Assembly: GCF_004122035.1 (NCBI RefSeq)
Contig: NZ_SAXA01000003.1
Coordinates: 281,653-345,652, forward strand
Source of the DNA: Ancylomarina salipaludis
GTDB taxonomy: Bacteria; Bacteroidota; Bacteroidia; Bacteroidales; Marinifilaceae
Direction of reading: 5' to 3'
DNA length: 64,000 nucleotides
This document shows positions 37,646-47,100 of the stretch, piece after piece (positions within the stretch are counted from its first letter, which is position 1; each line of letters starts with the position of its first letter). The position numbers and the translations under genes were made by a program. The notes under the pieces were generated by a model. That model searched no databases, was not told the origin of the DNA, and saw only the letters and a program-made list of their open reading frames with translations.

Positions 37646-37877
37646 GGGTCTTTTGTTTTTATATAAGTAAGAATGGTTGGATCGGGGGGATATTTTCAAC
37701 ATTTTTTTTTAAAACGGGCTGTTTTTAGGGAGCTGGGGTTAATCGCTGAAGATATATACTCCACTATGTTGTGGGGTGGATGGTTTGATAGGAATCTTGA
37801 TCCGGTAAAGAGAAGATAACTCAACAATATTTGGCGTTGAGAAATCATATTATTTAAATCATATGAAAATGAAAGTC
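37646..37877. other. Non-coding spacer after the lacI remnant
   Basis: Between the recognisable lacI remnant and the terminator of the first Sus set no supported gene, repeat or operator is seen. It is probably decayed DNA left by the duplication. Confidence 0.4.
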
Positions 37878-37916
37878 AAAAAAAAAAGAGGGAATCCGTT
37901 TCTGGATTCCCTCTTT
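37878..37916 (-). terminator. Terminator of the first Sus set
   Basis: AAAGAGGGAATCC (37885-37897) and GGATTCCCTCTTT (37904-37916) form a perfect 13-bp stem with a six-base loop, followed on the minus strand by a run of T. It lies seven bases after the SusE stop. Confidence 0.88.
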
Positions 37917-37922
37917 GAAGTA

Positions 37923-39056
37923 TCAATAAATTTCTACGGTTTTATTCTCAAGGTCAACAGTTATAATGTGTTTTCCTGCAGTTCCTTTGAACCAGAGGTT
38001 TTCATCGCCATCTTCTCTATCGGCTTGTCTGGCATTCTCTAGGTTAGAGCTTACACCACCATTAAAGAATGGAAAATTGTATGAGGTTGGTCCCCAGTCT
38101 TTTTGTTCCAGAAAGCGGAAACGATCTATTGCAAATTCAGTAACTGTTTGATACACATTGGGCGCAATGTTTACCATTTCAACTGCTTTGCCAGGATCCC
38201 AGCCAGCATCAGGAACACCTGCTCCAACAATATATATTCTGGAATTATCATCTGTATGAGCTGCATCCAGTATAATTGATTGCGTGTTTAAATCAACTGT
38301 TATTGTGTATTCGCCCGGAGTTCCTTTAAACCAAAGGTTTTCGTCACCATCTTCTCTGTCTGCCTGTCTGGCATTTTCGAAATTATTATCAACCTTGCCG
38401 GTGAAGAATGGGAAGTTGTATGAAACCGGACTCCAGTCTTTTTGTCCCAAGAAACGGAAACGATCTACTGCAAAGGTAGTTGTTGCACGATAAATATTCG
38501 GTGCAATATTAACCATTTCAACAGCATCTCCAGGATTCCATCCGGCAGGAACAGCTGCACCCACCATATAAATGCGCGAACCATCATCATTAGGGTCTGC
38601 TAATTTGTATAAGGTGAAACTTGTTTCAATTACTTCAGAAGTAATAGGAGCAATGTTAGAAGAAATTGAAGCTGTAACTCTTAATAGAACGATCACTGGT
38701 TTTTCAGCTTCAAAATCATTTCGTACCAATATTCCGTTTACAGCACTACTTTTCAGACTTATAAAATTATTGGTTGTTTCCCCCAGTTCGATAGGTTTTG
38801 AGAAATCACCACCATCTTTATCAGCTTGTAGTTTATAGGTAATCTCAGTTGGTGCTCCAAAATCAGCATCTGACCATTTGAATGCAAGCTTGTTTTCGCC
38901 AGAGGCTTCGCTTATAATATAAGCTTCTCCATTTTCAGGAAGTTGAAGCACTGGTTGTACCGGATTAGCACTCATGTACACCTGATCTTCATCTTCAGTA
39001 CAGCCTGATAATAGGGCTAATCCAGCAAATAATGTAGAATATAATATTTTTTTCAT
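37923..39056 (-). CDS. SusE-like lipoprotein with two tandem binding modules
   Basis: Lipoprotein signal MKKILYSTLFAGLALLSGC; start set at the ATG at 39056 rather than a TTG two codons earlier. The N-terminal SusE domain (KLAFKWSDADFGAPTEITYKL) is followed by two near-identical modules of about 105 residues. Both contain AVEMVNIAPN, DRFRFL.QKDW, SYNFPFF, ENARQADREDGDENLWFKG and end in ITVDL. Such a tandem duplication should raise avidity for starch. It is the third gene of the susC-susD-susE set, 12-18 bp after susD, and closed by a strong terminator. Confidence 0.9.
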   Translation of the reverse strand: MKKILYSTLFAGLALLSGCTEDEDQVYMSANPVQPVLQLPENGEAYIISEASGENKLAFKWSDADFGAPTEITYKLQADKDGGDFSKPIELGETTNNFISLKSSAVNGILVRNDFEAEKPVIVLLRVTASISSNIAPITSEVIETSFTLYKLADPNDDGSRIYMVGAAVPAGWNPGDAVEMVNIAPNIYRATTTFAVDRFRFLGQKDWSPVSYNFPFFTGKVDNNFENARQADREDGDENLWFKGTPGEYTITVDLNTQSIILDAAHTDDNSRIYIVGAGVPDAGWDPGKAVEMVNIAPNVYQTVTEFAIDRFRFLEQKDWGPTSYNFPFFNGGVSSNLENARQADREDGDENLWFKGTAGKHIITVDLENKTVEIY

Positions 39057-39073
39057 CTTCAATTGAATTTAGA

Positions 39074-40657
39074 TTAGTAACCAGGAGTTGGAGTTAAATT
39101 CGAATTTGAATTTAATTCGCTTAATGGAATAGGATATAGGTTGTAGTGTGCATCTACTGATTTACCATCTTTAAGACCACCTTTCCAAGGCCATAAATAT
39201 TTAGAGTTACTAAATTGACCAAAGCGGATAAGATCTGTTCTTCTCATACATTCCCAAGAAAGTTCTCTGGCTCTTTCATCAATAATAAAATCAAGAGTTA
39301 GATCTGCTTCTGTAATGTTTCCGGAAGTATTACCGTAGGCACGAGTTCTTAGTTGATTGATATATGACGTTGCCTCACCTAATGATCCGCCATTTCCACC
39401 GCGTAAAACAGATTCAGCATACATTAAATAAACGTCAGCTAAACGGAATATTGGGAAATCAGTGTCAACAAAATTATCATCAGATCCATTAGTGCCATCA
39501 GAATTTTTGTTGGTGTATTTTACCAGCATATAACCTTCGGTAAATTCGCCAATTTGATCAATTTCAAGAGACTGCCCTTCAGTAAAGAACATCGCTCTCT
39601 TATCGTTATTCTGATCAAATTTGTTTACGAAAGCAGAGGTTACACGGTTTCCACCCCAACCACCGTTAATACCGGCATTGGCAGGTACATAATCACCACC
39701 AATTGCAGCATGAATAAGATAAGTTGTTGCTCCGTATGTTTGAGAATTTAATCCGTCGCATGCAAATGCAAATATCATTTCATTGGTTCTTAAATGATTG
39801 TCAGCCATGAATAGTTCCTCATAACTGTCATTTAAAGAGTAGAAAGGCATGATTTTTTTACAGTAATCGATACATTCGGTGTATTTTACTTCGTTGATGT
39901 AAACTTCAGCATTTAAATACATTCTTGCCATAAGAGCCCATGCAGCGCCTTTGTCAATACGTCCATATTCATTGTTGCCTGGTTCAGCTAGCAGACTTTC
40001 AATTTCACTAACTTCAGCTTCAACAAATGTGAATATTTCTTTACGGGTTTTCTGTTCGGGTTTAAACTTACCTACAGGGTCAGCTTCTGTAAGAATAGGT
40101 ACACTACCAAATAAGTCTAAAGCATTGTAGTAAACCATTGCTCTAAGTAGGCGTGCTTCAGCTCTATACTGCTCAATGTTTTTAAGATCGTCGCTAGTTA
40201 GAGAGCTGATTAGTTTCCCAGGTTCAGTATCTCTTAAATATTGATTGATGAAACCGATAGTTAGGTACAAGCGAGTGTACATATTTCCCACAAAACCGTT
40301 ACCTGAAGTCCATTTTTGATTATGAAATTCTTTGATGTCACCATCATTCCAAGCAGCAATAGCAGCATCGGTTGAGAGTTCCTGACAATAGAATAATAAA
40401 CGGGTATAAACCGTAGAACCTGGATCTCCCCCGGCAATATCAGCATTTCCTCCAGCTCCTTCTTGTCCTGCTAGTACAAACGAACCGTAAAGTTTCGATA
40501 GCCCTTGTTTGTATGATTCAGCAGAAACATAAATCTTATCTCCTGATTTATAATTAGGATCGATAGGCGTTGTATCCAGGTCGTCAACACACGAAGTTAA
40601 TGTTGAGCCTAAAGCTACAGCAGCCATCAGTATATATTTTTTTATATTAGTTTTCAT
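39074..40657 (-). CDS. SusD-like starch-binding lipoprotein (first set)
   Basis: A lipoprotein signal (YILMAAVALGSTLTSC) leads into the SusD scaffold: EARLLRAMVYYNALDLFGSVPIL, ARMYLNAEVYINEVKY, and the C-terminal LSWECMRRTDLIRFGQF with LYPIPLSELNSNSNL. It is paralogous to the SusD at 32475-34040, sharing among others the DNHLRTNEMIF and GINGGWGGNR segments. The length is 527. It follows susC by about 10 bases. Confidence 0.94.
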   Translation of the reverse strand: MKTNIKKYILMAAVALGSTLTSCVDDLDTTPIDPNYKSGDKIYVSAESYKQGLSKLYGSFVLAGQEGAGGNADIAGGDPGSTVYTRLLFYCQELSTDAAIAAWNDGDIKEFHNQKWTSGNGFVGNMYTRLYLTIGFINQYLRDTEPGKLISSLTSDDLKNIEQYRAEARLLRAMVYYNALDLFGSVPILTEADPVGKFKPEQKTRKEIFTFVEAEVSEIESLLAEPGNNEYGRIDKGAAWALMARMYLNAEVYINEVKYTECIDYCKKIMPFYSLNDSYEELFMADNHLRTNEMIFAFACDGLNSQTYGATTYLIHAAIGGDYVPANAGINGGWGGNRVTSAFVNKFDQNNDKRAMFFTEGQSLEIDQIGEFTEGYMLVKYTNKNSDGTNGSDDNFVDTDFPIFRLADVYLMYAESVLRGGNGGSLGEATSYINQLRTRAYGNTSGNITEADLTLDFIIDERARELSWECMRRTDLIRFGQFSNSKYLWPWKGGLKDGKSVDAHYNLYPIPLSELNSNSNLTPTPGY

Positions 40658-40668
40658 ATCGAAATGAA

Positions 40669-43641
40669 TTAGAAATTAACGTTTACTCCCAATAGGAATG
40701 TTCTTGGTCTTGGGTAGATGTTATTGTCAATACCACCAAATATCTCAGGATCCAATCCTTTGTAATCTGTAATGGTGAATACGTTTTGAACGGTCGTATA
40801 CAAATAGATGTTTAGTTTATCTTGGCAAACTTTCCCTAAATCATAACCTAGAGTAACATTATCCAGCTTAAAGAATGAAGCATTCTGAATAAAATAATCT
40901 GAGTGGTATTGAGCTGTAAAGAATTTAGCGTCATTGGCATCAGCCACACGGTTCGTAATATTGTTTAGTGAACTAACAACCCCTTCGAAATGACCTTTGT
41001 CTGATTCGATGTTGTTGTAAACGTAATTACCTAAACTCAAACGTGCATTCATCGATAGTGTCCATTTCTTGTAACCCAAATTAGATCCAAATCCGAAAGT
41101 CCAGTCAGCCGATGGTTTTTGGTAGATATAACGATCTCCCTCAAGTGTGATTTGACCATCGTTGTTACGGTCAACATAAACACCTTCAAGAGGTTTTCCA
41201 TTTACATCATACATTTGTTGATAAACATAGAATGCATTTGTAGTATGCCCCGTGCTGTTAATTTGGATGTTATTTCCGGTACCACCAGAAATTCCGCCTG
41301 TAAAGACCCCTTTGAAGTTAGGATCATTTGAGTCGGTTAATTTGGTGATTTCATTTTTATTGTAAGCGGCATTGGCATTCAATTCCCAATTCCAGTCATC
41401 ATTTGCAATAATAATTCCGTTTAAAGCAATCTCTAGTCCTTCATTTTCAAGAGAACCAATATTGGTTACAATACGGTTTTTAAGGTTTGAACCAGCAGGT
41501 ACATCAATTAAATTGATCAAATCTTTAGTTTTTCGCTTATAAGCATCGACACTACCATTTAATCTGTTGTTGAAGAAACCAAAGTCTAAACCAATATTAT
41601 AAGTGGTGGTCTCTTCCCATTTGATATGCTCGTCATAGGCACTAGGACGGATTGTGTTGTAGTAAGTATCTCCAAATTGATAGCGAGCCTGGTCATTACC
41701 AATGTTATAGATCCCCTGATAAGGATAATCTCCTTGTCCAATTTCTTGTTGACCTGTTACACCATAACCTAAACGTAATTTCAAGTTAGATAGTTTCTCA
41801 AATTTCTTTAAGAAAAGTTCTTCATTCATTCGCCATGCAAAAGCAGCAGATGGGAAAAGTCCCCAACGATTGTCTTTCGAGAATCTTGAAGATCCATCCT
41901 GACGAAGAGTGAAGGTTAATAAGTAACGATCTTTGAATGTATAGTTCATACGTCCAAAAAATGAAACTAAGTAATTTTCAGTTCCAGATTGTGAAGCTGG
42001 TGATTTTTCAAAAGACTGATCAAATGTGGTTGTTGCACTATTAGCATCTTCTCTCCAAAAATGTTGCCACGAATATCCTCCAACCAAATCAATTTTTGAA
42101 TCAAATTGGTCAAAATCTTTTTTATAGTTTAAATAGAATTCTACCAATTCGTTTTTCTTTTCTTGCGAATAAGCTTTTCTCGAACCATTCCCGTTATTGG
42201 ATTCAGTCCAGGCAGCTTCAGCATCTTCAATCACATCACCTTCTGATTTTGAGTAATCGTATGCCACATTCAAATTGGCTCTAAGTTCAGGTAAGAAATG
42301 GAACTTATAGTCCAATTGAGTATTACCAATGAAACGTTTTACTTCAGAGGTGTTGCTTTTTTGATTTAATAGAGCTAATGGATTTGTAGGTGCTAATACG
42401 TCTCTAACATCACCATTAAAGTAAGTATAGTAGTTGCCGTATTTGTCGTATTTAGAATCCTCTGATTTTACAGGACGGCTTGGGTCAAATGCAAGGGCAT
42501 TACCTATTGCTCCGGTATCAGCAAAACGATTCTTAATATATAGACCTTTTGCATTAATGTTCACTTTTAAGTGATTTTCAAAGAAACTAGGGTTTAAGGT
42601 TAATGCACCTGTATAACGTTCTAAATTTGAAGTCTTCAAGATCCCTTCCTGATCAGTATACCCTATAGATACGCGGTAAGGCGTGTTGTATTCTGAACCG
42701 GAGAAGTTAATGTTGTGATCGTGACTGATTGACGTTTCGAAGATTTCTTTTTGCCAGTCTGTATTTTCGGTGCCTAATAAATCAACTTTGGCAGGATAGT
42801 ATTGTTGAATAGCTTCACCTAGCTCTTCGGTATTAAGCAGGTTAATCTGTTTTGCAATAGTGTTAACCGAAACATTTCCAGAATAATTGACTTTTAAAAC
42901 CTGTCCCTTTTTACCTTTCTTTGTTGTTACAAGAATAACACCATTAGAAGCTCTTGAACCATAAATTGCTGTTGCTGAGGCATCTTTTAATACCGTGAAA
43001 GTCTCAATATCATTAGGATTGATTGTATTTAACGGGTTGCGCATACCTGAAACGGCATCGCTGCTCACAGGTACACCATCAATAATAATAAGAGGATCAT
43101 TACTAGCAAATAGAGAAGATCCTCCTCGAATACGAATGGTAGAACCAGAGCCTGGTGCGCCACCTCCTGAGGTAATTGTTACACCTGGCATTTTACCTGT
43201 TAATAGTTCCTGTGGTGAAGAAATGGATCCTTTGTTAAAATCATCTGATTTGATGGCAATAACAGACCCCGTAGCATCTTCTTTTTTAACTTGTCCGTAA
43301 CCAATCACAACAACTTCGGAAAGGTTTTCGGTGTTGGTTGATAAAACAATATTAAAATTAGTTTGATCGCCAACGGCTATTTCCTGACTTTTATATCCAA
43401 TAAAAGAAAATACCAAAGTTGAAGATGCTTCGGCAGAAATGGAAAAATGACCATCAAAGTCAGTACTTGTACCCGTAGTGGTTCCTTTAACAACTACAGA
43501 AACACCAGGGATTCCCATGCCATCGTTTGCATCGGTAACTGTACCAGATACTACTTTTTCCTGAGCCTGTGTAATGGTAAAAGAGCATACCATAACTAAC
43601 AAGAGAAGCAGTTTTCTGAACATACTAATGTTAAGTTTCAT
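40669..43641 (-). CDS. SusC-like TonB-dependent transporter (first set)
   Basis: Outer-membrane importer for malto-oligosaccharides. Signal peptide as in its paralogue (MFRKLLLLLVMVCSFTITQAQ), regulatory-like domain (VSGTVTDANDGMGIPGVSVV), TonB-box region LSEVVVIGYGQVKKEDATGS, plug IRIRGGSSLFASNDPLIIIDG, and barrel end FLLGVNVNF. The length of 990 is identical to the second copy. It is transcribed away from lacI across a 494-bp intergenic region with LacI-type operators. The two SusC proteins share plug and frame but differ in the barrel loops, so they may take different chain lengths or branches. Confidence 0.96.
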   Translation of the reverse strand: MKLNISMFRKLLLLLVMVCSFTITQAQEKVVSGTVTDANDGMGIPGVSVVVKGTTTGTSTDFDGHFSISAEASSTLVFSFIGYKSQEIAVGDQTNFNIVLSTNTENLSEVVVIGYGQVKKEDATGSVIAIKSDDFNKGSISSPQELLTGKMPGVTITSGGGAPGSGSTIRIRGGSSLFASNDPLIIIDGVPVSSDAVSGMRNPLNTINPNDIETFTVLKDASATAIYGSRASNGVILVTTKKGKKGQVLKVNYSGNVSVNTIAKQINLLNTEELGEAIQQYYPAKVDLLGTENTDWQKEIFETSISHDHNINFSGSEYNTPYRVSIGYTDQEGILKTSNLERYTGALTLNPSFFENHLKVNINAKGLYIKNRFADTGAIGNALAFDPSRPVKSEDSKYDKYGNYYTYFNGDVRDVLAPTNPLALLNQKSNTSEVKRFIGNTQLDYKFHFLPELRANLNVAYDYSKSEGDVIEDAEAAWTESNNGNGSRKAYSQEKKNELVEFYLNYKKDFDQFDSKIDLVGGYSWQHFWREDANSATTTFDQSFEKSPASQSGTENYLVSFFGRMNYTFKDRYLLTFTLRQDGSSRFSKDNRWGLFPSAAFAWRMNEELFLKKFEKLSNLKLRLGYGVTGQQEIGQGDYPYQGIYNIGNDQARYQFGDTYYNTIRPSAYDEHIKWEETTTYNIGLDFGFFNNRLNGSVDAYKRKTKDLINLIDVPAGSNLKNRIVTNIGSLENEGLEIALNGIIIANDDWNWELNANAAYNKNEITKLTDSNDPNFKGVFTGGISGGTGNNIQINSTGHTTNAFYVYQQMYDVNGKPLEGVYVDRNNDGQITLEGDRYIYQKPSADWTFGFGSNLGYKKWTLSMNARLSLGNYVYNNIESDKGHFEGVVSSLNNITNRVADANDAKFFTAQYHSDYFIQNASFFKLDNVTLGYDLGKVCQDKLNIYLYTTVQNVFTITDYKGLDPEIFGGIDNNIYPRPRTFLLGVNVNF

Positions 43642-43708
43642 AAATAAAAGTTTAATGTAAATAAGAAGTTCGTGTTGATGATGTTTTTTGAAATAAGGTT
43701 CTTTTTAA

Positions 43709-43720
43709 ATCGTTTTCGAG
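43709..43720. promoter_or_regulatory. ATCGTTTTCGAG regulatory motif upstream of first susC
   Basis: One mismatch from the perfect palindrome ATCGTTTTCGAT seen at 37101 and 45567; it lies about 70 bp upstream of the susC start, the same distance as in the second copy. Confidence 0.55.
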
Positions 43721-43774
43721 ATTTGTTGGAATCTATTCCATTATTTTATCATGTTTTTTGATTTAGCAACCAAC

Positions 43775-43808
43775 TTACAATTATTGAACTCAATGTTTCC
43801 GACTATGA
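43775..43808. promoter_or_regulatory. 34-bp conserved block of the first susC promoter
   Basis: Identical over 34 bp to 37165-37198 and contains the inverted repeat ATTGAACTCAAT (43783-43794). It is a candidate promoter or activator site for susC. Confidence 0.6.
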
Positions 43809-43935
43809 ATTTTCCTTTACTGTAAATTAATTGTTATCTAAATCTATAGTTAGCCTTAATTATTTTCGGGGCTAAAGGTAGAAAGCGTGCCATTAATCAT
43901 TGAATTGAATGAATGAGAATAGCTCTAAAATCACT

Positions 43936-43981
43936 GCAAACGTCACCGCAAACGCGTGATATTTCTATATACATATATTTG
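43936..43981. promoter_or_regulatory. LacI-type operators and lacI promoter box
   Basis: GCAAACG occurs at 43936 and again at 43948 (CGCAAACGCGTGAT), matching the pair at 37324-37347. TATATTTG at 43974-43981 fits the Bacteroidota -7 box (TAnnTTTG) and lies 155 bp upstream of the lacI start. The operators sit where a -33 region would be, consistent with autoregulation of lacI and control of the divergent susC operon. Confidence 0.6.
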
Positions 43982-44135
43982 CATGCTTGAGAGGAGCGGG
44001 AAGTCAATATTAATTGTTGATTTATTCTTATATTTACACTTGAAGGAAATCAAAATCTGGATAAAGTCTAATTTTACGGGCTATGAAGACCTTGAATGGG
44101 AATATGTTGTTTTAGTAAAAAAAAAAAGAAAATAT

Positions 44136-45158
44136 ATGAGAAGCGGACAGGTAACCATAAAAGATATCGCTAAAGAGTTAGGTATTTCAGCTTCAACAGT
44201 ATCAAGAGCTTTAAAAGATCATCCGGATATAAGCGTAAAGACGAAGGAGGCGGTCAATGCTTTGGCAAAAGCCTGGCATTATAAACCCAATGCCGTTGCT
44301 TTAAGTTTGAGAAGTAGTAAGAGTAATGTTATAGGTGTGATTATTCCTGAGATTGTTCATCACTTTTTTTCTTCGGTTATCAGTGGTATCGAGAAAATAG
44401 CTCACGACGGTGGCTATAATGTTATGATTTTTCAGTCCGATGAATCTTATGAACGTGAGCTGGATAATACGCAAGCTTTATTATCCAGTCGGGTTGATGG
44501 CATTTTGGTTTCGATGTCAAAAGAAACTAAAGATTATGATCATTTCCGTGAATTGAGAAGAAATGGAATACCAATTGTATTCTTTGATCGAATTTGTAAT
44601 GAATTATCCTCTGATAATGTGATTGTTGATGATTTTACAGGTGCTTTTTCAGCGGTCCAACATTTAATTGATACAGGCTGTAAACGAATTGCGCATTTGT
44701 CGGCACCACAGCATATGCTTTTGGGACAAAATAGATTACAAGGCTATCGTCAGGCATTAATTAAGAATAAACATAAGATTGACGAAGATTTGATTATAAA
44801 GTGTGACAGTTTTGACGAAGCTAAAGAGTTGGTACCTCTATTATTGAATCTTCCCGAGCGTCCTGATGCGATATTTGCGGTGAACGAATTGACTGCGGCC
44901 GGGGCTTTGTCAGTTGTTAAGAAAGCGGGTTTGCGTGTTCCGGAGGATATTTCAATTATTGGTTTTACTGATGGGATCGTGTCTCGTGTGACAGATCCGG
45001 CCTTAACTACTTTAGAGCAACATGGTCATGAGGTTGGGTTAAAAGCGACTGAGCTGTTACTTGAAAGAATAAAAGACAGGAGTATGGATTATGAACCTGT
45101 TACTCGCGTTGTTAAAACGTCACTGGTGGTCAGGGAATCAACCAGATACAAGGAGTAA
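44136..45158 (+). CDS. LacI family regulator of the starch/maltose locus
   Basis: DNA-binding domain VTIKDIAKELGISASTVSRA with hinge YKPNAVALSLRSSKSNVIGV, then a sugar-sensing periplasmic-binding-type domain (PEIVHHFFSSVISGIEKIAH, VDGILVSMSKET, RPDAIFAVNELTAAGAL). The open frame begins at 43956, but the HTH begins eight residues after the ATG at 44136, the usual start for this family; the upstream 60 codons overlap operators and promoter. It yields a protein of 340 residues. It is divergent from susC and upstream of the maltose genes, so it likely senses maltose or a derivative. Confidence 0.94.
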   Translation: MRSGQVTIKDIAKELGISASTVSRALKDHPDISVKTKEAVNALAKAWHYKPNAVALSLRSSKSNVIGVIIPEIVHHFFSSVISGIEKIAHDGGYNVMIFQSDESYERELDNTQALLSSRVDGILVSMSKETKDYDHFRELRRNGIPIVFFDRICNELSSDNVIVDDFTGAFSAVQHLIDTGCKRIAHLSAPQHMLLGQNRLQGYRQALIKNKHKIDEDLIIKCDSFDEAKELVPLLLNLPERPDAIFAVNELTAAGALSVVKKAGLRVPEDISIIGFTDGIVSRVTDPALTTLEQHGHEVGLKATELLLERIKDRSMDYEPVTRVVKTSLVVRESTRYKE

Positions 45159-45183
45159 TTTTAACCTTTTAGATATTGAGGGG

Positions 45184-45225
45184 ATATCTCTATTAGCAAT
45201 TTGGTGCTTTTAGAGATATTTTTTT
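45184..45225 (+). terminator. Terminator after lacI
   Basis: ATATCTCTA (45184-45192) pairs with TAGAGATAT (45211-45219), followed by a run of T. It separates lacI from the transporter operon. Confidence 0.6.
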
Positions 45226-45283
45226 ATGGCTATAGCTTAAAATGATTCTATTTTAATATTTTTTTTTACTTTTTAAAATTTGT

Positions 45284-45299
45284 TTCGCAACCGTTTGAA
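45284..45299. promoter_or_regulatory. LacI-type operator upstream of the maltose transporter
   Basis: TTCGCAACCGTTTGAA resembles the CGCAAACGTTTG operators of both susC regions, as a near palindrome with one changed position. It lies 360 bp upstream of the transporter start and about 40 bp before a TATATTTG box (45339-45346). It is a candidate site for the LacI encoded just upstream. Confidence 0.5.
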
Positions 45300-45449
45300 A
45301 TGCTGTTTAGCTCACTGTTTATGGGCTTTTGTGAATTCTATATTTGTTTTGTTTTTTGATATTCTGTAAAATTTAGTCTAATTTTGAATTCCAGAGGGAA
45401 ACCTCTATTCCGACTATATTGAATAATTACTTCCTTTATTATTGATCTC

Positions 45450-45471
45450 AAGCTGAGCTATAGCTCAGCTT
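45450..45471. repeat. Perfect 22-bp palindrome in the transporter promoter region
   Basis: AAGCTGAGCTA followed directly by TAGCTCAGCTT makes a 22-base sequence equal to its own reverse complement. No T run follows, so it is not a clear terminator; it may be a binding site for a dimeric regulator. Confidence 0.6.
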
Positions 45472-45564
45472 AATTGGGATTGGTATCCTTTTTTTTAAGG
45501 TGGCACATGCTGAGTTAGCCTATCTTGTGTCTCAATTCTGACGATATTTTTTTGTAATTTACTG

Positions 45565-45580
45565 TTATCGTTTTCGATAG
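45565..45580. promoter_or_regulatory. TATCGTTTTCGATA palindrome upstream of the maltose transporter
   Basis: TATCG-TTTT-CGATA is a perfect inverted repeat about 80 bp upstream of the transporter ATG. The core recurs 65-80 bp upstream of both susC genes, so the two divergent halves of the locus appear to share a regulator. Confidence 0.62.
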
Positions 45581-45659
45581 CTTCGTTTTAAGAAAATATC
45601 CCTTTTCAGATTGCAATGTGTAGTTTGATAATTATAATACCATTCAAAACGATAATCTA

Positions 45660-47057
45660 ATGAAGAAACAACCTCGTTTAAATTTTTGGCAAATTTGGAA
45701 TGTGAGTTTTGGTTTTCTTGGAATACAGATGGGGTTTGCTTTGCAGGGAGCCAACGTCAGTCGTATTCTATCGAATTTAGGTGCTGATTTGCATCACCTT
45801 TCACTTTTTTGGTTAGCTGCTCCTGTCATGGGCTTAATTGTTCAGCCTATAGTTGGGGGCGCGAGTGATAGAACCTGGAATCGATTGGGACGTAGAGGAC
45901 CATACATTTTTGGAGGTGCTTTTGTTGCAGCCTTAGCCATGTTCTTTTTGCCCAATGCGGGTATTGCAGTGTATTTAGTACCAGCCTTGGTATTTGGAGC
46001 CTTAATGTTTGCCATTATGGATGGTTCCTTTAATATTACAATGCAACCTTTTAGAGCTTTAGTAGCCGATATGGTACCTTCAGAACAACGTAACCTTGGT
46101 TATTCTGTACAGAGTTTCCTGATTAATACGGGTGCTGTTCTGGGTTCTATTTTACCTTTTGTGTTAACCAATGTATTGGGAGTTGCCAATGTTGCTCCTG
46201 ATGGAGAAGTGCCTTCTTCTGTCGTTTGGTCTTTCTACATAGGTGGTGGTGCTCTCTTGCTTTCTGTTATTTGGACTGTATTCAGAACAAAAGAATACCC
46301 TCCTAAGGAATATGCAGAATACAAGGGACTTGATTTGACTAAAAAGAAGGATCCGAGTGAGAAAGGAATCATGGGATTTTTCCGTTTGTTAAAGCAAACG
46401 CCTAAGACCATGTTGCAACTTGCTATTGTTCAATTCTTCTCTTGGTTCGCATTGTATTTAATGTGGGTTTATACAACTTCAGCTGTAGCTCAACACATTT
46501 GGAGCTGCCCAATAAGCGATACGTCTTCAAAAGCTTATCAGGATGCGGGTAACTGGGTTGGTATTTTATTTGCCGGTTACAGTTTGTTTGCAGCTATATT
46601 TTCAATTTTCATGTCACGAATGGCCACTAAAATAGGTCGTAAAACGGTTTATAGTGTATCTCTTTTATTGGGTGGTCTTGGCTTTTTGTCTACCCTGATG
46701 TTTTCGGGTGGAGACATGATCCATTTAAACTTATTGATAACACAGGTTGATGTGCCTTCAAGTGCAGTTTATTGGTTAATACCTATGGTTGGAGTTGGAA
46801 TTGCCTGGGCAGCTATTTTGGCAATGCCTTATGCTATTTTATCTGACACATTGCCAGCCGATAAAATGGGCATTTTCATGGGGATTTTTAATTTCACAAT
46901 TGCAGGTCCTCAGATTATTAGTGGTTTTGTTGGTGGTCCAATTTTGAAAGAATTTTTCAATGGTGAAGCCATATATGTTCTGGTTTTATGCGGTGTCTGC
47001 ATGATTTTGGGAGCCATCTCGGTTATGTTTGTTAAGCAAGCTAAAGCTGTGAACTAA
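45660..47057 (+). CDS. MFS maltose-type transporter
   Basis: An inner-membrane sugar transporter of 465 residues with about 12 helices, beginning RLNFWQIWNVSFGFLGIQMGFALQGANVSRIL, the pattern of the SLC45/GPH-like maltose and sucrose transporters. The loop 2-3 motif is GGASDRTWNRLGRRGPYIFG and a second copy, RMATKIGRKTVY, follows in the middle loop. It is first in the operon before beta-phosphoglucomutase and maltose phosphorylase, so maltose is the likely substrate. It replaces the phosphotransferase or ABC systems of other bacteria. Confidence 0.92.
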   Translation: MKKQPRLNFWQIWNVSFGFLGIQMGFALQGANVSRILSNLGADLHHLSLFWLAAPVMGLIVQPIVGGASDRTWNRLGRRGPYIFGGAFVAALAMFFLPNAGIAVYLVPALVFGALMFAIMDGSFNITMQPFRALVADMVPSEQRNLGYSVQSFLINTGAVLGSILPFVLTNVLGVANVAPDGEVPSSVVWSFYIGGGALLLSVIWTVFRTKEYPPKEYAEYKGLDLTKKKDPSEKGIMGFFRLLKQTPKTMLQLAIVQFFSWFALYLMWVYTTSAVAQHIWSCPISDTSSKAYQDAGNWVGILFAGYSLFAAIFSIFMSRMATKIGRKTVYSVSLLLGGLGFLSTLMFSGGDMIHLNLLITQVDVPSSAVYWLIPMVGVGIAWAAILAMPYAILSDTLPADKMGIFMGIFNFTIAGPQIISGFVGGPILKEFFNGEAIYVLVLCGVCMILGAISVMFVKQAKAVN

Positions 47058-47100
47058 TTTTGATATTTCAATTACTGTTTATTACTATAAAAAAAATCCC

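Noticed and set aside
37460..37702. 80-codon minus-strand frame in the 37-kb intergenic region
   Set aside because: It lies across the decayed lacI remnant on the other strand and shows no protein-like features.
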